Source of the DNA: JAOPZY01 sp036495025
GTDB lineage: Bacteria; Actinomycetota; CADDZG01; JAHWKV01; JAOPZY01
Direction: 5' to 3'
DNA length: 5,477 bases
Assembly: GCA_036495025.1 (NCBI GenBank)
Contig: DASXNO010000141.1
Coordinates: forward strand, 1 to 5,477
In this document: positions 1 through 5,477 of the stretch, piece after piece
How positions within the stretch are numbered: the stretch's first letter is position 1
How the letters are laid out: each line of letters begins with the position of its first letter
Program-made: the position numbers and the translations under genes
Notes under the pieces: model-generated
Seen by the model: the letters and a program-made list of their open reading frames with translations, nothing else
What the model was told of the DNA's origin: nothing
The model's database searches: none

Positions 1-798
1 AGGAACGCCGAGCGCCTCCTCCCATTCGGCGTTGGCCTCCGTAACCGGAACGACGATATCGGCGCTCGCATACGCGGCACGGGTGAGGCCCCTGGCGATC
101 CGGGTGGCGACGAATCGGTTGGCGGGGTCGGTCTTCGTCGCCCCCAGGTACGCCTCACGAACATAGACACCGTGTTCGACGAGCACGAGCGGCGTTCCGT
201 GCAGGGCAGCGTGCACGATTGCGGGGATGGCCGCCCAGCCTGCCGCGGTGACCACGAGGACATCGGTGGCAGGCGTGGGTACTGCGGCGGTTTGCGCCGC
301 CCAGTACAGGCAGTGGTAAAGGGTCGAGGCGTTCGACAGCAGGAGGTCGGGGACGTCTCCGGCACCGGGCGGCTGCTCCGCCAGCAGCGTCTCCAGCGCC
401 TTCACGAAGGACTCCCAGCCCCGCCGGGCACGAAAGACGGCGCGGACCCGGCCGGGGTTGTGCCGGCACCAGATCAGCGTGTCGCAGAGAGCATCGATCT
501 TGCCGTTCCATCCGAGAAGCTCCGAAGCCAGCTCGCCCGGCAGCAGGCTGCGGTCCCCCGCTCGCCGACCCGCCACAGGTTGGACGCCCCTCGGCGGTCC
601 AGACCAGATCTCGATCGTGGGAAGGACCTGGACCCAGTCCGGGCATTGATGGCGGCGGTGCATCCGCCCGGTCATCAGGGGCAGGATCTGCCATTCGACA
701 TCTCGGAGGCCCCGGACGAGGAGGTCGCACCATGTGCTCACACCGCCCTGGGCGTATGGGTAGGTTCCCTCCGTCGTCATCAGCACGCGCGGCCCCAT
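1..798 (-). CDS. PelF-type (DUF3492) glycosyltransferase, N-terminal 266 residues, cut by window edge
   Basis: This is the N-terminal half of a cytoplasmic GT4-like glycosyltransferase of the PelF/DUF3492 family. In the Pel system the family member is the enzyme that polymerises the exopolysaccharide from nucleotide sugar. Reading the minus strand from 798 shows a first strand leading into EGTYPYAQGGVSTW (residues 10-23), the hallmark opening of the family. A second Rossmann-like segment, TDVLVVTAAGW (178-188), precedes LVEHGVYVREAYL (206-218), matching the conserved EHG-x-Y-x-RE motif. The frame stays open to base 1, so the C-terminal nucleotide-sugar-binding domain lies outside the window. 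I chose the ATG at 798 because family members begin just before this first strand, and a GGCGGAG ribosome site lies 8 nt upstream. An alternative ATG at 891 overlaps the stop of the preceding gene (TGATG) and would add 31 polar residues of lower GC3. Family assignment is firm. Calling it pelF itself is not, because no other pel gene is visible. Confidence 0.85.
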   Translation of the reverse strand, partial: MGPRVLMTTEGTYPYAQGGVSTWCDLLVRGLRDVEWQILPLMTGRMHRRHQCPDWVQVLPTIEIWSGPPRGVQPVAGRRAGDRSLLPGELASELLGWNGKIDALCDTLIWCRHNPGRVRAVFRARRGWESFVKALETLLAEQPPGAGDVPDLLLSNASTLYHCLYWAAQTAAVPTPATDVLVVTAAGWAAIPAIVHAALHGTPLVLVEHGVYVREAYLGATKTDPANRFVATRIARGLTRAAYASADIVVPVTEANAEWEEALGVP

Positions 799-890
799 CG
801 CGGGCGCTCCGCCTTGCTCACGATCTCGCCGGGTCGGGCCAGGAGACACTCGCCGAGACTGGTCGTCAGGCGTTTCGCGGGGGCCTCGCA

Positions 891-1667
891 TCAGGACTCC
901 GCCTTCGGGCCTTCCTCAGGCTGGTCGGGAGCTGGCCCCGTATCGACCCCATGCTGAGGAGTGACGTGGTCGTCATGACCGTCCGCCTCGAAGAGCATTG
1001 ATCCTGCGGCGATGCCATCCATCTTCATCGAGCCGTTGAGGGCGCTGCCGTGGCCTCGAGGGCTCCAGACGCCGAGCGGCCCTTCGGGGGGGCCGCTGCT
1101 TTCCATCGCGGCTTCGGGCACCCTGACCATCGTCAACCATTCGAGCTCGAACTGCGCGGGTCCGTCGGGCCTGGCCCCCGGCTCGATGGCGGTCGCCGCC
1201 GCGGTGTTCTCCGGCTCGATCACGGCGGCCTCGACCGGTTCTTCGACAGCTTCCTTCGCCTCAATTGCTCCTGGAGCAACGACCTCTCCACTGCGCAACC
1301 AGCGGTCCGAATCCCGGTCCGTCCTGCGACGGTCGAGCTCGGGCGTCGGAATGTCCCTCGTGAGCTGCACGTGGACATGGTGGATGGCGGTCTCCAGATC
1401 CCGGCACGCGGCCACCAGCGTCTCCCGCAGCACCGTCGTGGCAGCCAGCGCGCCCCAAGCGTCGTCGCCTTCGTCGGTCGCCAGGCCGGCAAGGGCAGTC
1501 ACTCGGTCCCGGATGACCGCTGCGGCCTTCCCGACGTGCAGGGGCCGCTGCTGCTCCGAGCGGAGCACGGCATTCTCCTCCTTCAACGCCGCAAGCTCCT
1601 CACGCAACTCGGTCAGGGATTCGTTCGGCTCGAAGACGCGCCTCCGCGCCCGTTTCTTCCGGCTCAT
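891..1667 (-). CDS. Unrecognised 258-residue protein with basic N-terminus and leucine-zipper-like coiled coil
   Basis: I do not recognise this protein. It opens with a very basic stretch (RKKRARRR, residues 3-10). A heptad pattern follows with Leu at 18, 21, 25, 28 and 35 and Asn at 32, as expected for a short parallel dimeric coiled coil. Residues 48-105 look helical and well ordered (VIRDRVTALAGL, then an Ala/Leu-rich helix ending in HHVHVQL). Residues 130-170 are an Ala/Glu/Pro-rich linker, and the tail is acidic and probably disordered. There is no signal peptide or membrane segment, so it is likely cytoplasmic. The ATG at 1667 has a strong GGAGGGGG ribosome site 4 nt upstream. It is the first gene of a leftward operon with the PelF-like glycosyltransferase, and its stop overlaps a possible start of that gene. 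A scaffold or regulatory partner for glycan synthesis is possible, but that rests on position alone. The opposite-strand reading is a shadow: this frame has the coherent protein character and the ribosome site. Confidence 0.75.
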   Translation of the reverse strand: MSRKKRARRRVFEPNESLTELREELAALKEENAVLRSEQQRPLHVGKAAAVIRDRVTALAGLATDEGDDAWGALAATTVLRETLVAACRDLETAIHHVHVQLTRDIPTPELDRRRTDRDSDRWLRSGEVVAPGAIEAKEAVEEPVEAAVIEPENTAAATAIEPGARPDGPAQFELEWLTMVRVPEAAMESSGPPEGPLGVWSPRGHGSALNGSMKMDGIAAGSMLFEADGHDDHVTPQHGVDTGPAPDQPEEGPKAES

Positions 1668-1671
1668 GCGG

Positions 1672-1679
1672 CCCCCTCC
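1672..1679 (-). promoter_or_regulatory. Ribosome binding site of the 258-residue gene
   Basis: The minus strand reads GGAGGGGG, then 4 nt, then the ATG at 1667. It is the strongest Shine-Dalgarno match in the window's left half and fixes the start of that gene. Confidence 0.7.
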
Positions 1680-1782
1680 ATAGTGGATCGCCTCATCAGA
1701 AGGTCGCGCTCCTGAAAGGCGGAAGTCATTGGTCGGACTGGTCCTGCAGCCTGCCTGCCCCCCGCCTCAAGTTCCCCGGAAG

Positions 1783-1793
1783 TTGACGGTCAA
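1783..1793. repeat. 11-bp palindrome TTGACGGTCAA, possible operator
   Basis: TTGAC and GTCAA form perfect 5-bp arms around a single G. The site lies within the predicted untranslated leader of the leftward operon, about 116 bp upstream of its first start codon. It overlaps the AAGTTGAC motif at 1780-1787, which is an inverted copy of the motif found in the promoter at 1852-1876. This suggests a binding site for a dimeric regulator, but no regulator gene is present in the window. Confidence 0.35.
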
Positions 1794-1842
1794 TCGTCCC
1801 CAGCCTCATCGCCGGCCGAGAAGAAACGAACGGCCTGAGAGA

Positions 1843-1871
1843 AAGGTAAATTGCCAACTTAATTGTGTCAA
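1843..1871 (-). promoter_or_regulatory. Sigma-70-type promoter for the leftward operon
   Basis: On the minus strand, a perfect TTGACA (-35, bases 1871-1866) is followed by exactly 17 nt and TACCTT (-10, bases 1848-1843). The -10 keeps the important T1, A2 and T6. Transcription would start near 1836 and give a leader of about 170 nt before the ATG at 1667. The -35 box lies inside the first of two near-identical 11-bp direct repeats, so a factor bound there would compete with RNA polymerase. Confidence 0.55.
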
Positions 1872-1879
1872 CTTAAGGT
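1851..1879 (+). promoter_or_regulatory. Possible weak rightward promoter overlapping the leftward one
   Basis: TTGCCA (1851-1856), 17 nt, then TAAGGT (1874-1879) fits a degenerate sigma-70 pattern on the plus strand. It overlaps the leftward promoter almost completely. If used, the transcript would run about 615 nt before the oxidase start, so it is uncertain whether this serves that gene. The -10 matches only three consensus positions. Confidence 0.25.
1852..1876 (-). repeat. Two 11-bp direct repeats, TTAAGTTGACA and TTAAGTTGGCA
   Basis: Read on the minus strand, the copies occupy 1876-1866 and 1862-1852. They differ at one base and are spaced 14 bp start to start, not a whole number of helical turns. 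They cover the -35 box and most of the spacer of the leftward promoter. A third, inverted copy of the core (AAGTTGAC) lies at 1780-1787. Regulator binding is inferred from this placement. Confidence 0.45.
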
Positions 1880-2338
1880 TCGTTCATGCTCCGCCAACGC
1901 CCGCTTTGACTGCTCTAGGACGGAAGAAAACGAGACAATGAGGGTGAGCGTGTAAGCCAGGACAGCTTGGAGGCAACCAAAGCGGACAGTTACCGCCGAG
2001 GATGGCAGCGTCATGGGTGGCCTTCATAACCCCGATCATTGCCCTCGACGGTAGGACGGGTAGGTAGCACACCTGACCGATAATCATGCTGGAAATTGTG
2101 TGAATTTTTGATCCTGTACTGTCGATTCGCACAACTAAGAACTCAGCCGATCGCCGAGTGAGAGCAGAGCAGTGGCAGGCCCCCCTCCGGGCGTCGCCGC
2201 CGACGAGCCAGCTCATCGCGGAACCGCCATTCAGGCAAACGAACCCGGGGCCCTGGTGTAGGGCGGCGGTGGCGGGAGCTTGCGGGCTTCCGACACCCGG
2301 CGATAGCCTACCGGCTGGAAGACACTTCAAGCGCAAGG

Positions 2339-2350
2339 ACGAGGCCTCGT
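2339..2350. repeat. 12-bp perfect palindrome ACGAGGCCTCGT
   Basis: The sequence is identical to its own reverse complement over all 12 bases. It lies about 150 bp upstream of the oxidase start. It could be an operator or just chance in GC-rich DNA. No second copy is seen nearby. Confidence 0.3.
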
Positions 2351-2486
2351 GGGGGTGTTGATTCGGGATGGGTCTTGGCCCGGAAGGCCGCCGGCGGTTG
2401 CTGGCGTGGGTCTCGTCTCAATCGGTTCCGGACCCAGACCACCCTCCAGCGCCGGCCAGATCATGAGCGCCCCGTGAACGGATAGC

Positions 2487-2493
2487 GAGGAGG
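2487..2493 (+). promoter_or_regulatory. Ribosome binding site that sets the oxidase start at 2502
   Basis: GAGGAGG at 2487-2493 is a near-perfect Shine-Dalgarno sequence. An in-frame GTG at 2493 overlaps it and so cannot be served by it. The GTG at 2502 lies 8 nt downstream, an ideal distance, which favours a 500-residue protein over a 503-residue one. Confidence 0.65.
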
Positions 2494-2501
2494 TGAGTTC
2501 T

Positions 2502-4004
2502 GTGGAGCAGTCGGAAGCTGGGACAGAGCAACGAGAGGAGGCGGCAGAGGAGCCTGCGCTGATCGCCGATCCGGTTCCCTCGGCGGTGCTGAAGACGCCG
2601 TCCGAGGGCCTGGAGTCGATCCCGCAGTACCCGAAGCGGGTGATCATCGTCGGCGGGGGAATCGCCGGGCTCGTGGCGGCGTTCGAGCTGGCCCGCCAGG
2701 GCCACGACCCCCTCATCCTGGAGGCACAGAACCGGGTGGGGGGCAGGATCTACACCCTGCGGGACTTCGCCCCGGGCCTGTACGCCGAGGCGGGGGCGAT
2801 GCGCATCCCCGCCGTGCACGACCTGACGCTCGAGTACTGCCACCTCTTCGGCCTCGAGCTGCGCCCCTTCGTCATGGGCAACCCCCGCTCGCTCGTCTAC
2901 CTCGACGGCCAGCGCCTCACGATGGGTGAGGCCGACGCCGAGCCCCAGCGCCTGCCCTTCGACCTCGCCGAGCACGAGCTCGGGCGCTCCTACACCGAAC
3001 TCTGGAACGAGGCAACCCGGGAGGTGCGAGAGCTCTACCAGCGCATCGGGGAGGAGGCCCTGCAGCAGGTGATCACCGACTACGACCGCTACTCGATCCG
3101 GGAGTTCCTCGTGATGCGGGGCTTCTCGGAGGGGGCGATCGAGCTCTACGGGGTGATGAGCTTCCGGGAGGCGAACCTGGGGGCGGCGGTCATCGAGCAG
3201 CTGCGGGAGATCATCGGCCGGGCCTTCGACGACATGCAGGAGGTCGTCGGGGGGATGGACCGCCTGACCGACGCCTTCTACCGCCCCCTCAGGGACCGGA
3301 TCCGCTTCGGGGCGAACGTGGTGGCCTTCGAGCAGGGGGAGGACTCGGTCACCGTGCACTACACGACGAAGGCCGGACGGTTCTCTGAGACCGGGGACTA
3401 CGCGGTGTGCACCGTTCCGTTCTCCGTCCTCGCCGACGTCGACGCCACCCCGGAGTGGAGCCACGGCAAGCGCAAGGCGATCCGGGAGCTCAACTACAAC
3501 GCCTCGACCAAGATCCTGTTCCAGACCAGGACGCGCTTCTGGGAGCGCAACGACGGCATCGTCGGCGGGACGACGGCCACCGACCTGCCGATCCGGCGCA
3601 TGGTCTACCCATCCCACTCCGACCCCGACGAGGCCCGGGGGACCCTCCTCGCCAGCTACACCTGGGGCCAGGACGCCCTGCGCTGGGAGGCGATGGACCC
3701 CGCGACCCGCATCGAGGAGGCTCTCGAGCAGGTGGCCAAGATCCACCCCGAGGTGAGGGAGGAGTTCGAAGTCGGCACGAGCCACGCCTGGTACGAGGAC
3801 GATTACGCCCGGGGGGCCTTCGCCCTCTTCGAGCCGGGCCAGGAGTCGCTGCTGCAGGCCGACATCCAGCGCCCCGAGGGCCGGGTCTACTTCGCCGGGG
3901 AGCACTGCTCGCTGTGGCACGCCTGGATCCAGGGGGCGCTGGAGTCCGGGATCCGGGCGGCTCGCCAGATCCACGAGGCACCCGTCCCCGTGGCCGCCCG
4001 GTGA
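2502..4004 (+). CDS. FAD-dependent amine oxidase / L-amino-acid oxidase-like flavoprotein
   Basis: A cytoplasmic flavoenzyme of the monoamine oxidase / L-amino-acid oxidase superfamily, 500 residues, a usual length for the family. After a polar, acidic N-terminal extension of about 45 residues comes the FAD dinucleotide-binding strand-turn-helix (VGGGIAGL, near 50-57), then LILEAQNRVGGRI (71-83), where the Glu binds the ribose of FAD. The GAMRIP motif (98-103) supplies an Arg that in L-amino-acid oxidases holds the substrate carboxylate. The C-terminal signature YFAGEHCS (463-470), followed by HAWIQGALESGIRAA, closes the FAD site. Such enzymes oxidise an amino acid or amine to an imine, which hydrolyses to a 2-oxo acid or aldehyde, releasing hydrogen peroxide and ammonia. 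The GAMR motif favours an amino-acid substrate, but related tryptophan monooxygenases and polyamine oxidases cannot be excluded. There is no signal peptide. The next gene, a ThDP enzyme, follows after 67 bp and is probably co-transcribed. The 518-codon frame on the opposite strand is a GC-bias shadow. Confidence 0.88.
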   Translation: MEQSEAGTEQREEAAEEPALIADPVPSAVLKTPSEGLESIPQYPKRVIIVGGGIAGLVAAFELARQGHDPLILEAQNRVGGRIYTLRDFAPGLYAEAGAMRIPAVHDLTLEYCHLFGLELRPFVMGNPRSLVYLDGQRLTMGEADAEPQRLPFDLAEHELGRSYTELWNEATREVRELYQRIGEEALQQVITDYDRYSIREFLVMRGFSEGAIELYGVMSFREANLGAAVIEQLREIIGRAFDDMQEVVGGMDRLTDAFYRPLRDRIRFGANVVAFEQGEDSVTVHYTTKAGRFSETGDYAVCTVPFSVLADVDATPEWSHGKRKAIRELNYNASTKILFQTRTRFWERNDGIVGGTTATDLPIRRMVYPSHSDPDEARGTLLASYTWGQDALRWEAMDPATRIEEALEQVAKIHPEVREEFEVGTSHAWYEDDYARGAFALFEPGQESLLQADIQRPEGRVYFAGEHCSLWHAWIQGALESGIRAARQIHEAPVPVAAR

Positions 4005-4013
4005 GCCGGGCGG
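3994..4013 (+). other. 8-bp GC stem-loop on the oxidase stop codon
   Basis: CCGCCCGG, loop TGAG, CCGGGCGG: a perfect 8-bp stem whose tetraloop contains the TGA stop codon (4002-4004). No T-run follows, so it is not a classic intrinsic terminator. In a two-gene transcript it could partly terminate transcription or protect the upstream part of the mRNA, lowering or altering the ratio of the downstream enzyme. The function is inferred. Confidence 0.5.
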
Positions 4014-4071
4014 TGGCGAGCACGACCGGCCTCAACGTCATCCATCGGCGAGCTGAAGGGGAAACGTCGGC

Positions 4072-5477
4072 ATGAAAGTGAGTGACCTGTTCCTGCGCTG
4101 CCTCGAAGCAGAAGGAGTCGAGTACATCTTCGGGATACCCGGCGAGGAGAACGGGGACGTCATGATCTCGCTGCTCGACTCGCCGATCGAGTTCATCCTG
4201 TGCCATCACGAGCAGGGTGCGGCATTCATGGCGGATCTCTACGGTCGCATGACCGGCAGGCCGGGGGTCTGTCTGGCGACCCTGGGACCGGGAGCAACCA
4301 ACCTGCTCACCGGGGTGGCGACCGCCAACATGGACTCGTCGCCCGTCGTCGCCATCGCAGGGCAGGCGGCAACGACCCGCCTGCACAAGGAGTCCCACCA
4401 GGCCATGGACATCGTCTCGATGTTCAAGCCCGTCACCAAGTGGGCCTCGTCCATCCGCAACGAGCACAACGTGGCCGAGATCGTCCGCAAGGCGTTCAAG
4501 GTGGCGGCGACCGAGAGGCCGGGAGCAACCCTGATCGAGCTACCCGAGGACATCGCCAAGAAGGAGGTCGACGACGAGCCGATACCGCCAGGTCAGGCGG
4601 TGCGCCGGCCCACGCCCGACCAGGAGACCATCGACGAGGCGCTGTCGCTGATCGCCAGCGCCGAATGTCCCATCCTGCTCATCGGCAACGGCTGTGCCCG
4701 CGAGCACGTGACCGAACACCTCAACCGCTTCATCGACCGGACGGGCATCTACGCTGCGATGACCTTCATGGCCAAGGGAGCCGTCTCGGACCGCAACCCG
4801 AGGAGCCTCTACACGGCCGGCCTGGGGATGCGTGATCACATCAACACGGTCTTCGACGACGCGGACCTGGTGATCGCCGTCGGCTACGGCATGGTCGAGT
4901 GGCATCCCTCACGCTGGAACGCCGGCAGGGACAAGCGCATCCTGCACATCGACTTCACCACCGCCGAGGTCGACGGCAACTACCGGCCGGCCGTCGAGTG
5001 CCTGGGGGACATCGGCGAGTGCCTGTGCGAGCTCAACGAGCGGCTCACGGACAAGCACCGCAAGGACGTCCCGGCGAACGCCAAGGTGCGCGAGGCGCTC
5101 ACGGCCGAGCTCACGGAGAGCATGGCGGACGACGAGGGGTTCCCGATGAAGCCCCAGCGCATCCTGCACGACCTGCGCCTCGAGCTCGACGACGACGACA
5201 TCCTCATCAGCGACGTCGGGGCTCACAAGATGTGGGTTGCCCGCCACTACCCCACGTATGTTCCCAACACCTGCATCATCTCCAACGGGTTCTGCTCGAT
5301 GGCGATCGCCCAGCCCGGTTCCATCGGCGCACAGATCGTCCACCCGGACCGCCGCGTGGTCGGCCTCCAGGGCGACGGCGGGTTCCTGATGAACGTCCAG
5401 GAGCTGGCGACTGCGGCGCAGTACCACCTTCCCGTCGTCCAGCTCATCTGGGAGGACTCGGAGTACGGCCTGATCCG
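4072..5477 (+). CDS. Acetolactate-synthase-like ThDP-dependent enzyme, cut by window edge
   Basis: The first 468 residues of an enzyme of the acetolactate synthase large-subunit family, whose members are usually about 550-570 residues, so roughly the last 90 are missing. Order: N-terminal ThDP-binding (PYR) domain with GIPGEEN (21-27), the cofactor-activating Glu47 in HHEQGAAF, and LGPGATN (71-77). A central domain runs from about 190 to 340 (LIGNGCA, later DADLVIAVG). The C-terminal (PP) domain carries GDGGFLMN (434-441), the metal-diphosphate motif, and WEDSEYG (460-466), with Asp462 27 residues after Asp435. HKESHQAMD (105-113) then MFKPVTKW resembles catabolic AlsS-type enzymes more than biosynthetic IlvB, which has a GTDAFQE-type segment here. 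The expected chemistry is decarboxylation of a 2-oxo acid and transfer of the activated aldehyde. Acetolactate formation is not certain, since other members decarboxylate or ligate different oxo acids. The ATG at 4072 has AGGGG 10 nt upstream. It lies 67 bp after the oxidase gene, probably in the same operon. Confidence 0.88.
   Translation, partial: MKVSDLFLRCLEAEGVEYIFGIPGEENGDVMISLLDSPIEFILCHHEQGAAFMADLYGRMTGRPGVCLATLGPGATNLLTGVATANMDSSPVVAIAGQAATTRLHKESHQAMDIVSMFKPVTKWASSIRNEHNVAEIVRKAFKVAATERPGATLIELPEDIAKKEVDDEPIPPGQAVRRPTPDQETIDEALSLIASAECPILLIGNGCAREHVTEHLNRFIDRTGIYAAMTFMAKGAVSDRNPRSLYTAGLGMRDHINTVFDDADLVIAVGYGMVEWHPSRWNAGRDKRILHIDFTTAEVDGNYRPAVECLGDIGECLCELNERLTDKHRKDVPANAKVREALTAELTESMADDEGFPMKPQRILHDLRLELDDDDILISDVGAHKMWVARHYPTYVPNTCIISNGFCSMAIAQPGSIGAQIVHPDRRVVGLQGDGGFLMNVQELATAAQYHLPVVQLIWEDSEYGLI

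Larger units (their letters stand above)
1668..2501. other. Divergent intergenic region of about 830 bp, no convincing gene
   Basis: This gap separates the leftward glycan-type operon from the rightward oxidase operon. The first 210 bp hold the leftward promoter, AAGTTGRC repeats and an 11-bp palindrome. Bases 1880-2080 have mixed composition with nothing recognised. Bases 2081-2141 are AT-rich for this genome and contain an AAATT-5-AATTT inverted repeat. Bases 2160-2490 are GC-rich and hold a 12-bp palindrome and several short inverted repeats, possibly a structured leader for the oxidase gene. Open frames here (for example 1884-2336 on the minus strand) give Cys- and Pro-rich translations without family features or ribosome sites, so I do not call them. 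I checked for a tRNA T-loop signature and for conserved riboswitch cores known to me and found none. Confidence 0.6.

Noticed and set aside
172..957. Plus-strand open frame of 261 codons
   Set aside because: The minus strand in this stretch encodes unmistakable DUF3492 motifs, while the plus-strand product has none.
1664..1681. A five-codon frame (ATG at 1681 on the minus strand) overlapping the start of the 258-residue gene
   Set aside because: It arises because the ribosome site itself follows an ATG. It has no ribosome site of its own and no attenuation structure was seen.
1012..1715. Two overlapping plus-strand frames opposite the unknown 258-residue gene
   Set aside because: The products are Ser/Ala/Arg-rich without domains. 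The minus-strand frame has the strong ribosome site, a coiled-coil pattern and an upstream promoter.
1729..1941. Plus-strand 70-codon open frame
   Set aside because: It runs straight through the promoter and repeat array and gives a Pro/Arg-rich product without features.
1938..1955. A five-codon plus-strand frame (ATG to TAA) downstream of the weak rightward promoter, considered as a leader peptide
   Set aside because: There is no ribosome site, no run of regulatory codons and no attenuator hairpin.
1884..2336. Minus-strand 150-codon open frame in the intergenic region
   Set aside because: Cys-rich mixed composition, no ribosome site that I can defend, and no family features. It is probably chance.
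2200..2340. Considered a cyclic-dinucleotide-type riboswitch because of a GGCAAACGAACC stretch
   Set aside because: The remaining conserved core and the expected helices of GEMM or ydaO elements are not present as far as I can read.
2418..3974. A 518-codon open frame antisense to the oxidase gene, with a second long antisense frame at 3490-4467
   Set aside because: Both lie opposite genes with clear family motifs. Their translations are rich in Arg, Pro, Gly, Val and Leu without domains, and they are typical shadows of GC-biased codons.

Overview
The window comes from a high-GC bacterium. GTG starts, strong G/C bias at third codon positions and the types of proteins encoded suggest an actinobacterium (Actinomycetota). 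I cannot name a genus. There are four real genes in two divergent blocks separated by a non-coding region of about 830 bp. I see no tRNA, rRNA, CRISPR array, insertion sequence or phage gene.

Left block (minus strand, about 1-1840). A candidate promoter with a perfect TTGACA -35 box drives a 258-residue protein that I do not recognise. It has a very basic N-terminus followed by a leucine-zipper-like coiled coil. Its stop codon is followed closely by the N-terminal half of a PelF-type (DUF3492) glycosyltransferase, which runs off the left edge. This block probably belongs to an exopolysaccharide or cell-surface glycan locus.

Central region (1668-2501). It holds the leftward promoter, three copies of an AAGTTGRC motif, an 11-bp palindrome, an AT-rich patch near 2081-2141, a 12-bp perfect palindrome at 2339-2350 and a long GC-rich stretch leading to the next gene. 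I see no convincing gene in it.

Right block (plus strand, 2502-5477). A 500-residue FAD-dependent amine/L-amino-acid oxidase-like protein is followed 67 bp later by an acetolactate-synthase-like ThDP enzyme that is cut by the right edge. An 8-bp GC stem-loop sits exactly on the stop codon of the oxidase gene. My inference is that the pair forms a metabolic module: the oxidase turns an amino acid or amine into a 2-oxo acid or aldehyde, and the ThDP enzyme decarboxylates or carboligates a 2-oxo acid. The substrate cannot be read from the sequence. I found no clearly new defence or mobile system. The main points of interest are the unknown zipper protein tied to the glycosyltransferase, the promoter repeat array, and the oxidase/ThDP pairing.
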